64,000 nt of DNA from Thauera propionica (GCF_002245655.1 NZ_NOIH01000006.1:1-64000), one strand, 5' to 3'; positions 1-6,571 are shown, counted from the stretch's first letter. Notes: generated by a model not told the origin, from the sequence alone. Made by a program: numbers and translations.

Positions 1-453
1 GCACGCCTCAGGCGCCCAAAAAAAGTAGGACCGCAGGCGTTGGGGCGCTCACGTGGAGGCCTGACGAGCAAGCTGCACTTTGCCGTCGATGCCTTGGGCA
101 AACCGCTGCGCATGATTCTGAGCGCAGGACAGGTCGCCGACATCGAGTGTGCGCACGATTTGATTGCCGATATGCCGTGCGCCAGTCTGGTTGCCGACAA
201 GGGATACGATGCCAACGCTTTGGTCATGAGTATCGAAGCATCCGGTGCCCAAGCAGTCATCCCGCCTCGATCCAACCGCATTGCCCCCAGGCACTACGAC
301 CGCTGCGCGTACCGCGCGCGAAATCTGATCGAGCGCTTCTTCAACCGTATCAAGCATTACCGTCGGATCGCCACACGCTACGACAAGCTCGCATGCAGCT
401 ACATGGCATTCGTGCGAATCGTTTGTGCGGTGATTTCATATCGCTATATGTGA
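1..453 (+). CDS. IS5-family transposase, C-terminal part (OrfB), cut by window edge
   Basis: This is the C-terminal half of a DDE transposase of the IS5 family, IS427-like by its two-frame layout. The frame is open from base 1, so there is no start here. Visible features are the block GRSRGGLTSKLH, the second catalytic Asp region (LVADKGYDA) and the C-terminal RNLIERFFNRIKHYRRIATRYDK, a transposase_11-type signature with the catalytic Glu. In the neighbouring frame the end of OrfA reads HASGAQKK and stops at 26-28. A run of seven A (18-24) joins the two frames by a -1 shift, giving the continuous family motif. It is probably expressed as a frameshift fusion with the upstream OrfA outside the window. 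Confidence 0.85.
   Translation, partial: ARLRRPKKVGPQALGRSRGGLTSKLHFAVDALGKPLRMILSAGQVADIECAHDLIADMPCASLVADKGYDANALVMSIEASGAQAVIPPRSNRIAPRHYDRCAYRARNLIERFFNRIKHYRRIATRYDKLACSYMAFVRIVCAVISYRYM
18..24 (+). other. A7 slippery site for -1 frameshift in the IS5-family element
   Basis: Seven consecutive A residues, followed by GTAG. Frame 2 ends HASGAQKK-stop here, while frame 1 continues VGPQALGRSRGG. A -1 slip on A-AAA-AAG fuses them into the expected transposase sequence. Seen in sequence; programmed slippage is inferred from the family. Confidence 0.7.
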
Positions 454-461
454 ACAGAGCC
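449..461. repeat. Right terminal repeat of the IS5-family element (probable)
   Basis: TGTGAACAGAGCC overlaps the transposase stop codon and is followed by TA. Its complement begins GGCTCTGTTCACA, the GGNNCTGTT-type end seen in IS5 relatives. The left end is outside the window, so the terminal repeat cannot be paired. The TAG stop of the convergent gene at 461-721 is formed at this junction. Confidence 0.5.
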
Positions 462-721
462 TAGTGTTTCGGCTGCCCCCGCCGCGGTGGCGCCTTCGCG
501 CCGGCGGGTTTCTGCCTCGCACCGTACTTGCGGAACACCGCGCGCGCGTCGGCCTCCGCGCGCTCCTGCGTGCAGATCGACGGGTCGTCGTCGTGGCCGC
601 TGAAGAAGTCGTCGGCCTGGGCGGCCATCACCAGCTTGATGGCGGCTTCCTCGCTCTGGTCGTAGCGTTCGTAGAGCAGGGTGGCGACTTCGTCGAGGTG
701 CTGTTCGTAGGTCATGGGCAT
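461..721 (-). CDS. hypothetical protein, 86 aa
   Basis: I do not recognise a family. Starting at MPMTYEQHLDEVATLLYERY, the product has an acidic helical N-terminal half, DDFFSGHDDDPS in the middle and a basic C-terminus rich in Lys, Arg, Gly and Pro. An upstream extension to 808 is open, but it lies in the relic end of the disrupted parE gene and lacks a good ribosome-binding site, so the internal start is preferred; MTYEQ two codons later is equally possible. The stop codon TAG is made exactly at the junction with the IS5-family element, so the original C-terminus may have been longer. The gene lies downstream of the disrupted toxin, in the same direction. Confidence 0.5.
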   Translation of the reverse strand: MPMTYEQHLDEVATLLYERYDQSEEAAIKLVMAAQADDFFSGHDDDPSICTQERAEADARAVFRKYGARQKPAGAKAPPRRGQPKH

Positions 722-734
722 GGTGGGTCTGGTC

Positions 735-810
735 CTAGCGGAGGGTGACATCGAAAACCGATTGCCGTTGGTGCCGTATCGACAACAGGTACACCGTGTC
801 TGTGACATGG
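735..810 (-). pseudogene. 3' fragment of ParE-type toxin gene, separated by IS insertion
   Basis: Joining this piece to the fragment at 2058-2363 across one copy of the ATGG target duplication restores a single frame. Beyond VLYAH it reads VTDTVYLLSIRHQRQS and ends DVTLR at the TAG at 735-737. This is the typical RelE/ParE C-terminus, with hydrophobic strand residues and the IRHxRQ motif. The fragment lacks a start and is inactive. Confidence 0.8.
807..810. repeat. Target-site duplication ATGG, left copy
   Basis: ATGG immediately outside the left terminal repeat matches ATGG at 2058-2061 immediately outside the right one. A 4-bp duplication is the usual length for the IS407 group. Confidence 0.85.
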
Positions 811-862
811 TGACCTGCCCCCGTCTTTAGTGCCATCGCCTGGTTAGCAGAGTCCCGAAATT

Positions 863-1702
863 TCACTCTTTCGAGTGGTGGTTGGTTTGCCCGTCATCGG
901 GTGAATTCACCCGATGACGGGCGGCGAACTCGGCCGGCGTCATGTAGTCGAGTGCGCTGTGCGGCCTTACCTCGTTGTAATCGCGGCGCCAGGCGGCGAT
1001 GAGAATACGCGCCTGGGCGAGGCTGGTGAACCATTGGTCGTTTAGGCATTCATCGCGGAAGCGGCCGTTGAAGCTTTCGATGAAGGCATTCTGGGTCGGC
1101 TTGCCAGGCTCGATGAGCTTCAGGCTGACGCCGTTCTCGAACGCCCATTGGTCGAGGGCTTTGCCAGTGAACTCCGGCCCCTGATCAGTACGAATGGCGC
1201 GCGGCAAACCCCGAAAGCGGCCCGCCCGATCAAGCACGCGCGTGACGTACTGACCGCTTATGCCGTGGTCGACCGCAAGCTCCACCGACTCCTTGGTGTA
1301 GTCATCGACGATGGTCAGGATCTTGATCCGCCGTCCATCAGCCAGTGCATCGCTGACGAAATCCATTGACCAGACTTCGTTCGGGGCCGATGGCAGACTC
1401 AGTGGCTCACGCTCGACCGCAACACGCTCGCGCCTGCGACGCCGACGCACGGCCAGCCCAGCTTCCGAGTACAGCCGATAGACCCGCTTGTGGTTTGCCT
1501 CAATGCCCTCCCGGCGGATGAGCGCGTGCAGGCGCCGATAGCCGAACCGCCGTCGCTCTGCCGCCAGCTCGATCAGGCGCGACCGTAAGACCGCGCTGCG
1601 CATCGATTCCGTGGGCGAGTAGCGAACGACGGTGCGCGATACCCCCACAAGACGGCAGGCGCGACGCTCGGAAATACTCGTCTGCATGCGCATCGCCATC
1701 AC
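863..1702 (-). CDS. IS3-family transposase OrfB (integrase core), 279 aa
   Basis: DDE transposase of the retroviral-integrase fold. An N-terminal helix-turn-helix (RRACRLVGVSRTVVRY, residues 13-28) is followed by the rve core. Catalytic residues are visible as D in VWSMDF, D in IRTDQGPEF and E in NAFIESFNGRFRDE. The C-terminus (NEVRPHSALDYMTPAEF) is typical of the group. GTG at 1702 is the first in-frame start, but the frame is open upstream and meets orfA at GGCCGAAAGCAC (1730-1740). There a -1 shift gives a continuous OrfAB protein, reading GPKALTPQGRREAV at the join. The active transposase is therefore probably the fusion. Confidence 0.9.
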   Translation of the reverse strand: MMAMRMQTSISERRACRLVGVSRTVVRYSPTESMRSAVLRSRLIELAAERRRFGYRRLHALIRREGIEANHKRVYRLYSEAGLAVRRRRRRERVAVEREPLSLPSAPNEVWSMDFVSDALADGRRIKILTIVDDYTKESVELAVDHGISGQYVTRVLDRAGRFRGLPRAIRTDQGPEFTGKALDQWAFENGVSLKLIEPGKPTQNAFIESFNGRFRDECLNDQWFTSLAQARILIAAWRRDYNEVRPHSALDYMTPAEFAARHRVNSPDDGQTNHHSKE

Positions 1703-1725
1703 TGCCTCTCGTCGGCCTTGTGGGG

Positions 1726-1989
1726 TCAGTGCTTTCGGCCCAGGGCGGCCTTGAGCGCCTCGGTGTCCAACAGCGCCTCGGCCAGCAGCTTCTTGAGCCG
1801 GGCATTCTCCCCTTCAAGCTCCTTCAACCGCCTCGCGTCAGGCACCGTCATCCCCCCGTACTTGGCGCGCCAGTTGTAGAACGAGGCATCACTGAAACCG
1901 TGTTGCCGGCATAACTCGCGCACCGGCACACCCGCCTCAGCCTGCTTCAGGAACCCAATGATCTGCTCTTCCGAAAACCGCTTCTTCAC
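1726..1989 (-). CDS. IS3-family transposase OrfA, 87 aa
   Basis: DNA-binding and multimerisation subunit. The helix-turn-helix (FSEEQIIGFLKQ through GFSDASFYNWRAKYGG, residues 5-46) is HTH_8-like. It is followed by a heptad-patterned leucine-rich region (RLKELEGENARLKKLLAEALL) that serves as a zipper. GTG start with the strong ribosome-binding site AAGGAG 8 bases upstream. It ends GRKH-stop at the frameshift junction with orfB. It probably represses transposition on its own and forms the N-terminus of OrfAB after the -1 shift. Confidence 0.9.
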   Translation of the reverse strand: MKKRFSEEQIIGFLKQAEAGVPVRELCRQHGFSDASFYNWRAKYGGMTVPDARRLKELEGENARLKKLLAEALLDTEALKAALGRKH

Positions 1990-2054
1990 GTCCGTTCTCC
2001 TTGCTGAAAACGGACTCTACTAACTTCACACTGGCACTGAAAATGGGGAGCAGG

Positions 2055-2363
2055 TCAATGGGCGTAAAGCACAAGGTAGTGCGCCATGACGTACTCCCGC
2101 AGTGATGCCGAAGCGTCGAGCCCGTGCAAGAGATGATGCACGCGCTCGATGCAGAGTTCGGCTTCGGCCGACTCCGTAATCCGGGAGAGAAAATCACGAC
2201 CGATGTCCGGGTGGCGTTCCAGCGTCGGTACGAGCATGTCGGCCAGTTCGTCCAGCAGCGCGACGAACGCGCCCGGCGCTTCGGCCTTGGTCAGGAATGT
2301 CTCGATGCCGTCGAGGTTGCGCTCGAAATTGCGCGTGGCCCGGACTGCGGCACGTACGCTCAT
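2055..2363 (-). pseudogene. ParE/RelE-family toxin, 5' part, disrupted by the IS3 element
   Basis: 102 codons remain, starting MSVRAAVRATRNFERNLDGI and ending VLYAH. The terminating TGA is supplied by the last bases of the IS repeat. Removing the IS and one ATGG copy gives a 125-codon toxin ending at 735. ParE toxins inhibit gyrase and RelE relatives cut mRNA; which applies here cannot be told from sequence. The truncated form lacks the last 23 residues, including IRHxRQ, which usually carries key basic side chains, so it is probably inactive. The start overlaps the antitoxin stop (ATGA), the usual coupled arrangement. Confidence 0.85.
2058..2061. repeat. Target-site duplication ATGG, right copy
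   Basis: Second copy of the 4-bp duplication flanking the IS407-group element. The matching copy is at 807-810. Confidence 0.85.
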
Positions 2364-2647
2364 GCGCGGGCTTGCTTGCGTGCTGCCAGGGCATCTCGTG
2401 CGTCACGCGTATGGCCAGCGGTGACATCCTCGAGCGCGCGCCGGGCTTCGTCGAGCATCAGCAGGTGGATTTGCGCCTGCTCGAGACGATGGTAGTAATC
2501 GAGCCGGCGCGCATCGACGAGCGCGACGCTGGCCTCGCCGTTTCGGGTGATGATCTTCTCGGCACCTGCCCTGACCTGATCGGCGAGTTCGGACAACTGC
2601 GACCGTGCGGTTGTAAGGGAAACAATGTCCTGAGTCCGGATTGGCAT
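2360..2647 (-). CDS. Phd/YefM-family antitoxin, 95 aa
   Basis: Type II antitoxin. The N-terminal Phd/YefM fold (residues 5-55) contains SLTTARSQLSELADQV and KIITRNGEASVALVDARRLD, matching the family pattern T-x-A-R-x-x-L-x-x-L ... IT-x-x-G-x-P/S-x-A-x-L-V. A helical C-terminal tail (residues 56-95) would bind the toxin. It overlaps the toxin start by four bases. A perfect 7-bp palindrome (2664-2683) ends 17 bases upstream of the start. Its partner has been broken by the IS, so it is now an orphan antitoxin that may still repress its own promoter. Confidence 0.88.
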   Translation of the reverse strand: MPIRTQDIVSLTTARSQLSELADQVRAGAEKIITRNGEASVALVDARRLDYYHRLEQAQIHLLMLDEARRALEDVTAGHTRDARDALAARKQARA

Positions 2648-2663
2648 GGCGAGGCCTCGGTGC

Positions 2664-2683
2664 AGAATTCGGGTCTGAATTCT
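2664..2683. promoter_or_regulatory. Candidate operator of the phd-parE module
   Basis: AGAATTC-GGGTCT-GAATTCT is a perfect inverted repeat with 7-bp arms and a 6-bp spacer, just upstream of the antitoxin start. Type II antitoxins usually repress through such sites. The assignment is inference from position and symmetry. Confidence 0.55.
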
Positions 2684-2722
2684 AGTTCACGGTAAGTGGA
2701 GGGGCCAGCTGCGCATTCGCAC

Positions 2723-2793
2723 TCAGCGCAGGGTGACGAACTCTTCGGCGCTGGTGGGGTGATGGCGAGCGTGCGGTCGAAGTCGGCCTTGCG
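2723..2793 (-). pseudogene. Remnant copy of the gor 3' end (71 bp)
   Basis: Matches 3623-3694, the last 23 codons and stop of gor, with two substitutions (2726 and 2732) and one missing base after 2760. The match begins exactly at the gor stop codon. The missing base shifts the frame, so it is a relic. Together with the intact copy it forms direct repeats 900 bp apart around the PIN toxin/antitoxin module. It begins 13 bp beyond the toxin stop. Confidence 0.85.
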
Positions 2794-2806
2794 CGAATCA
2801 TGGCGA

Positions 2807-3241
2807 TTAGACGCCCCCGTGCCGATTCCAGAAGGCTGCGGGCGTAAGGATGGGGTAGGCGTCTGCCATGGCGAGCAGGTCCTTGTCGCCGGTGATCAGG
2901 TAATCGACCTTTCCGCTCCGCATGCCTGCCAGCAAGGTACCCAGTACCGGCCGGTCATTCTCGTCGCGCAATGCTTCGTCGGCGATCGGGGCTGGCTCCA
3001 CGAGTTCGGCCTGGATGGAGAGGATATCTACGAGGTCTTCGATTTCACGGTCGGACAGGCCGTGGCGGGCGACGAGTCTCGGCAGCACGCGCCGCAGTTC
3101 ATCGAGGATGAAGTTCGATAGCACAACGTCGACCGACCCGTGCCGCCACGCGGCGATGATCCGGCCCGGGAGGCTCCCAGGGTAAGCCACGCCGGACATC
3201 AGCACGTTTGTGTCGAGGACGACACGTAGCGCGGACGGCAT
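2807..3241 (-). CDS. PIN-domain toxin (COG1569 type), 144 aa
   Basis: Probable toxin ribonuclease. PIN-domain acidic residues are visible: D10 in VVLDTNVLMSG, E48 in FILDELRRVL, D93 and D96 in LRDENDRPVLG, and D117 in YLITGDKDLL. Length and the AAFWNRHGG C-terminus fit the putative toxin, PIN family group rather than classic VapC. It is expressed after its antitoxin with a gap of two bases. PIN toxins cut tRNA or other RNAs in a metal-dependent way; the target here is unknown. The module sits between two copies of the gor 3' end, which suggests acquisition as a unit. Confidence 0.88.
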   Translation of the reverse strand: MPSALRVVLDTNVLMSGVAYPGSLPGRIIAAWRHGSVDVVLSNFILDELRRVLPRLVARHGLSDREIEDLVDILSIQAELVEPAPIADEALRDENDRPVLGTLLAGMRSGKVDYLITGDKDLLAMADAYPILTPAAFWNRHGGV

Positions 3242-3243
3242 GT

Positions 3244-3534
3244 TCAGCCCGGCGTTCGTTGATTGCGCTGGCGGCGGTCTGCGGCGATCGCGGCCTCGAT
3301 CTCGGCGATGCCGGCTTCCTCTGGCACGCCGTCATAGCCGGCCTCGATCCGCTGGCAAAGCTGGTCGAAACGGGCCTGCATGCGGCGGATGCGTTCGAAC
3401 AGTCGCGCATCGACGAGCGCGGCCACGGGTTTGCCGTCCTTGTTGATCAGTACACTGTCGTGGCGGTACTGGACTTGATTGAGCATTTCGCCGAGGTTCT
3501 GGCGAAAAGTCACGGCGCTGGCTTCAGTGATCAT
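3244..3534 (-). CDS. Phd/YefM-family antitoxin of the PIN toxin, 96 aa
   Basis: N-terminal Phd/YefM fold, with ASAVTFRQNLGEMLNQVQYR and VLINKDGKPVAALVDARLF (residues 6-46), then a charged helical C-terminus (residues 47-96) likely to bind the PIN toxin. ATG start with the strong ribosome-binding site AAGGAGG 6 bases upstream. It lies directly before the toxin gene. Phd-type antitoxins paired with COG1569-type PIN toxins are known. An AT-rich region with two TGATCA sites (3548-3571) and a CATAAT -10-like hexamer precedes it and is the likely promoter and operator. Confidence 0.85.
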   Translation of the reverse strand: MITEASAVTFRQNLGEMLNQVQYRHDSVLINKDGKPVAALVDARLFERIRRMQARFDQLCQRIEAGYDGVPEEAGIAEIEAAIAADRRQRNQRTPG

Positions 3535-3547
3535 GCGTGCCTCCTTT

Positions 3548-3571
3548 TGATCAATACGGTCATTATGATCA
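3548..3571 (-). promoter_or_regulatory. Candidate promoter/operator of the PIN toxin-antitoxin module
   Basis: Two TGATCA boxes (3548-3553 and 3566-3571) bracket an AT-rich spacer. On the minus strand CATAAT overlaps the upstream box and resembles a -10 element. The position just upstream of the antitoxin ribosome-binding site fits autoregulation. Confidence 0.4.
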
Positions 3572-3622
3572 TGCTGCTACACGGCGGCAAGCTGGAGGAT
3601 CAGTAGTAGCTCCTGTTCGTCA

Positions 3623-3694
3623 TCAACGCAGAGTGACGAACTCTTCGGCGCTGGTGGGGTGGATGGCGAGCGTGCGGTCGAAGTCGGCCTTGCG
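3623..3694. repeat. Direct repeat: gor 3' end, intact copy
   Basis: Last 72 bases of gor, repeated at 2723-2793. The PIN toxin-antitoxin module lies between the copies. Confidence 0.85.
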
Positions 3695-4963
3695 GGCGCC
3701 CATCCGCACGGCGACGGCGAAGCCTTGCAGCATCTCGTCGGCACCGTCGCCGATGACGTGCAGGCCGACGATGCGCTCGTCGTCGCCGGCGCACACCAGC
3801 TTCATCGCGGTCTTCGGCCGATGCTCGGTGAGGGCGTGGGCCATGGCGGTGAAGCGGGTGGTGTAGACCTTGACCGCGGCGAAGCGGTCGCGGGCTTCGT
3901 CCTCGGTGAGGCCGACGGTGCCGATCGGCGGGTGGCTGAAGACCACGGTGGGGATGCAGTCGTAGTCCAGCCGGCTGTCGGGCAGGTCGAGGAAGAGCCG
4001 CGCTGCCAGTTTGCGTCCGGCGGCGATGGCGACCGGGGTGAGTTCGGCGTGGCCGGTGATGTCGCCGATGGCGTAGACGCCGGGGGTGGTGGTGTTCTGG
4101 AAGGCATCGGTGGCGATCACGCCCTTCGCATCCGCGGCGAGTCCGGCGGCGGCGAGGTTCAGGCGGTCGGTGTTGGCGCGGCGGCCGGTGGCCCACACCA
4201 GCGCATCGACCTGCAGCGGCGGGCCATCCGTGCGCTCGATGCGCAGGCTGCCGTCGGCCTCGCGGGCGACGCGCTTTACCTGCGCACCGAAGTGGATGCG
4301 CACGCCGTCCTGTTGCATCTGCGCGGCCAGTTCGTCGCGCAGCAGGGCGTCGAAGGGGCGCAGCAGCTGCGCGCCGCGCACCAGCATGTCGACTTCGCTG
4401 CCGAGGCCGTTGAACACGCCGGCCAGCTCCACCGCGATGTAGCCCGCGCCGACGACCGCGACCCGACGTGGTTGGTGGTCAAGGGCGAAGAAACCGTCGG
4501 AGTCGATGCCGAGTTCGGCGCCTTCGATGTCGGGTACGACCGGGCGTCCGCCGGTGGCGATGACGATGTGCGGTGCGCTGAAGCGCTGGCCGTCGACCTC
4601 GATGCAGTGGGTATCGGCGAAGCGCGCAAAGCCATGGACGATCTCGACGCCTGCCTTGCCCAGCATGTCGGCGTAGATGCCGTTGAGGCGGGCGATGTAG
4701 GCGTCGCGCCGGGTCTTGAGGGTGGCCCAGTCGAGGGACACCGTTGCGGCGGCGAAGCCGTAGCCTGGCGCGTCGCGCATCGCCTGGGCGATGTTCGAGG
4801 CGTACCACATGACCTTCTTGGGCACGCAGCCCACATTCACGCAGGTGCCGCCAAGCCGCGCAGCCTCCACCAGCAGCACGCGGGCGCCGTACTCCGCCGC
4901 GCGGCGGGCGGTGGCGACGCCGCCGCTGCCGCCGCCGATGACGATGTAGTCGTAGGTCTTCAT
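3623..4963 (-). CDS. gor: Glutathione-disulfide reductase, 446 aa
   Basis: FAD- and NADPH-dependent reduction of glutathione disulfide in the cytoplasm. The FAD-binding Rossmann motif IGGGSGG lies at residues 9-15 and the redox disulfide CVNVGC at 41-46. A second Rossmann motif ([12 protein letters not shown]) marks the NADPH domain, which is followed by a basic residue pattern that suits NADPH. The C-terminal interface carries HPTSAEE with the catalytic His-Glu pair. The start is set at ATG 4963, which has GGAG 8 bases upstream; the longer frame to 4990 lacks this. The last 72 bases are duplicated at 2723-2793. Other pyridine nucleotide-disulfide oxidoreductases are possible, but length and motifs fit Gor. 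Confidence 0.9.
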   Translation of the reverse strand: MKTYDYIVIGGGSGGVATARRAAEYGARVLLVEAARLGGTCVNVGCVPKKVMWYASNIAQAMRDAPGYGFAAATVSLDWATLKTRRDAYIARLNGIYADMLGKAGVEIVHGFARFADTHCIEVDGQRFSAPHIVIATGGRPVVPDIEGAELGIDSDGFFALDHQPRRVAVVGAGYIAVELAGVFNGLGSEVDMLVRGAQLLRPFDALLRDELAAQMQQDGVRIHFGAQVKRVAREADGSLRIERTDGPPLQVDALVWATGRRANTDRLNLAAAGLAADAKGVIATDAFQNTTTPGVYAIGDITGHAELTPVAIAAGRKLAARLFLDLPDSRLDYDCIPTVVFSHPPIGTVGLTEDEARDRFAAVKVYTTRFTAMAHALTEHRPKTAMKLVCAGDDERIVGLHVIGDGADEMLQGFAVAVRMGARKADFDRTLAIHPTSAEEFVTLR

Positions 4964-4990
4964 TACGTACTCCGTTTCTTTCAAAGACAC

Positions 4991-5293
4991 TCAGTCCGGC
5001 CCAGGCTCATCCAGGCGGGAGTGGGCCTTTGAATAGACTCGCTGCTTGTCTCGCAGACCGACCGAGATGACGGTCACGAACACCACGTCTTCATCAACGC
5101 GATAGACCAGGCGGTAGCCGGCTGCGCGCAGCTTGATCTTGTAGCAGTCAGGCATGCCGGAGAGGGCAGACGAGCGGACGCGAGGGGTGATGAGGCGCTC
5201 TTCGAGCTTCTTCTTGAACTGCAGCCGCAGGCTGCCGTCGAGCTTTCGCCATTCTGCGAGCGCGAGACTGTGAAAGCGCAGCTTATAGCTCAT
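4991..5293 (-). CDS. RelE/ParE-family toxin, 100 aa
   Basis: Small basic toxin of the RelE/ParE fold. Family features are FHSLALAEWRKLD at the N-terminus, then RLITPRVRSSALSGMPDCYKIKLRAAGYRLVYRVDEDVVFVTVISVGLRDK, containing the YKIKLR-x-x-G-YRLVY strand pair and the basic C-terminal residues that RelE uses for mRNA cleavage. Length is normal and the frame intact. Its start lies inside the end of the antitoxin gene (11-base overlap), so expression is coupled. It is the only one of the two RelE/ParE-type toxins here left uninterrupted. Confidence 0.9.
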   Translation of the reverse strand: MSYKLRFHSLALAEWRKLDGSLRLQFKKKLEERLITPRVRSSALSGMPDCYKIKLRAAGYRLVYRVDEDVVFVTVISVGLRDKQRVYSKAHSRLDEPGPD

Positions 5294-5528
5294 CCAGGCT
5301 CACCTCGACGAACGGCCCCGTGCTGCGCTCGCGCACGTGCGCGATGTCTTCGAGGTCTTCCAGGTAAGCCATGAGGCGTTCGTAATGCGCGGCGGAGATG
5401 AGGTAGGCCTCGGGGCGGTTGTGGTTGAGCACAGCCACCGGGCTGTCGTCCGCCTGCGCAAGGATGCTGGAAAAATTGCGCTTGAGTTCGGTGACGCTGA
5501 CCGTCAGGTCGGCCATGATGGTTTGCAT
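5283..5528 (-). CDS. Phd/YefM (YafN-like) antitoxin, 81 aa
   Basis: Antitoxin partner of the RelE/ParE toxin. The Phd/YefM domain covers residues 9-55, with SVTELKRNFSSILAQADDSP and VAVLNHNRPEAYLISAAHYE, the family pattern around the DNA-binding N-terminus. The acidic tail (VRERSTGPFVEVSLDEL) would neutralise the toxin. The start at 5528 has GGAG upstream; MADLTV four codons later is an alternative. A palindrome at 5549-5579 overlapping a TATATT hexamer upstream fits autorepression. Confidence 0.88.
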   Translation of the reverse strand: MQTIMADLTVSVTELKRNFSSILAQADDSPVAVLNHNRPEAYLISAAHYERLMAYLEDLEDIAHVRERSTGPFVEVSLDEL

Positions 5529-5548
5529 TGAAGGTCTCCAAAGGCGAT

Positions 5549-5579
5549 GGATTTGATGCTGAATATAGCACTCAAATCC
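5549..5579. promoter_or_regulatory. Palindromic operator/promoter of the relE-phd module
   Basis: GGATTTGA-TGCT-GAATAT-AGCA-C-TCAAATCC is an almost perfect dyad of 31 bp, 21 bases upstream of the antitoxin start. On the minus strand its centre reads TATATT, a good -10 hexamer, so repressor binding would block the promoter. Inference from symmetry and position. Confidence 0.6.
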
Positions 5580-5625
5580 GTGCCTGGACCCTTGGTGAGG
5601 CGGCGGGACGTTCGCCGGGCCCGCC

Positions 5626-6564
5626 TCAGTCCAGCCCGATGACCTGCCCCAGCGGCGACAGGTCGTAGCCGCCGAGACGCTGTGCGAGGGCCTGCGATGC
5701 CGGGCCGGCGTGCGCGCGCAGCAGGTCCTGGAACAGGCGGCGGAACAGGATGTCGCGCGGCAGGGCGAGGTCGAAGGCTTCCCAGCCGAGCGGCAGGAAG
5801 TCGAGGCCGAACTCCGCGGCGGCGGCGCGGGTGCCCGGTGCGCAGTCGGCTTCCTCGCGGGCGACGATGCCGGCGGCCTCGCGTTCGGTGTGGGCGGTGG
5901 CGACGACCGTGCAGTCGGCGGCCGAGAAGCCGCGGCTGGCGAGGGCGGATTCGAGGAAGTGGCGCGAGCCGGCGCCGGTCTGGCGCATCGCCCAGCGGTA
6001 GTCGAAACCGGCCAGTGTCTCGATGCCGTCGATGTGCAAGCCGCGGCGCAGGATGACGCCCTGTTCGCGCAGCGCGAGGCGTACCAGCGCCCACTGGCGG
6101 TGACCGCCGAAACTGCGCAGCAGCGTGGCGTGCTGCTGTTCGCTGTGTTCGACGCCTCCCCAGTGCAGGGCGCAGACGTTGGCACGACGGCGAGCGAGCA
6201 GTTCCAGTCCGGTGAGCGTGCCGGTGGGGCTGTAGGCGACGAAGGCCTCGGCGCCGAGTGTGGGCGCCAGCGCCGACACGGTGGCGGCCAGCAGCGGGTC
6301 GTCGCTGCCGGTGATGAGCAGGCGATCGGTCAGGGCGCCGCCGTGGGCCTGCTCCAGCAGCCATTCCTCGAGCAGCGCGCGCGGAAACAGCCACTTGCCG
6401 CCGATGCGCGCGGCCGGGATGTCCTTGCTGTTGGCGAGCTCGTAGAGCTTCTTCTCGTTCAGGTTGAGAAAGGCAGCGGCTTCGCGGACGGTGAAGCAGG
6501 CGCCGGGCGAGGCTTCGGCGTCCGGTATGGCCGGTGCCGGAGCGTGGACGTTGCGCGGACTCAT
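5626..6564 (-). CDS. Helix-turn-helix regulator with molybdate-binding-like (COG1910) domain, 312 aa
   Basis: Residues 23-70 are an excisionase/MerR-like helix-turn-helix (CFTVREAAAFLNLNEKKLYELANSKDIPAARIGGKWLF). Residues 85-312 resemble a periplasmic substrate-binding domain of the molybdate type but have no signal peptide, so binding would be cytoplasmic. COG1910-type proteins are often linked to molybdenum metabolism. The gene is last in the fdhD-mobA set, 7 bases after mobA, beside the formate dehydrogenase operon. A role as regulator sensing molybdate, tungstate or another oxyanion is likely but inferred. The start at 6564 has GAGG upstream; the longer frame reads into mobA. Confidence 0.75.
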   Translation of the reverse strand: MSPRNVHAPAPAIPDAEASPGACFTVREAAAFLNLNEKKLYELANSKDIPAARIGGKWLFPRALLEEWLLEQAHGGALTDRLLITGSDDPLLAATVSALAPTLGAEAFVAYSPTGTLTGLELLARRRANVCALHWGGVEHSEQQHATLLRSFGGHRQWALVRLALREQGVILRRGLHIDGIETLAGFDYRWAMRQTGAGSRHFLESALASRGFSAADCTVVATAHTEREAAGIVAREEADCAPGTRAAAAEFGLDFLPLGWEAFDLALPRDILFRRLFQDLLRAHAGPASQALAQRLGGYDLSPLGQVIGLD

Positions 6565-6571
6565 GCGGGCC

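Larger units (their letters stand above)
811..2057 (-). mobile_element. Complete IS3-family element, IS407 group, 1247 bp
   Basis: The element is bounded by imperfect inverted repeats: the left begins TGACCTGCCCCC and runs to TGCCA (811-835), and the right, on the complement, begins TGACCTGCTCCCC and also runs to TGCCA (2032-2057). It is flanked by ATGG direct repeats. It carries orfA (helix-turn-helix plus leucine-zipper region) and orfB (integrase core) on the minus strand, in the usual overlapping two-frame layout. Ends, duplications and both frames look intact, so it may still be mobile. It interrupts a ParE-type toxin gene. Confidence 0.92.

Noticed and set aside
722-808. Upstream extension of the hypothetical gene at 461-721
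   Set aside because: Falls in the relic 3' end of the split parE gene and lacks a ribosome-binding site.
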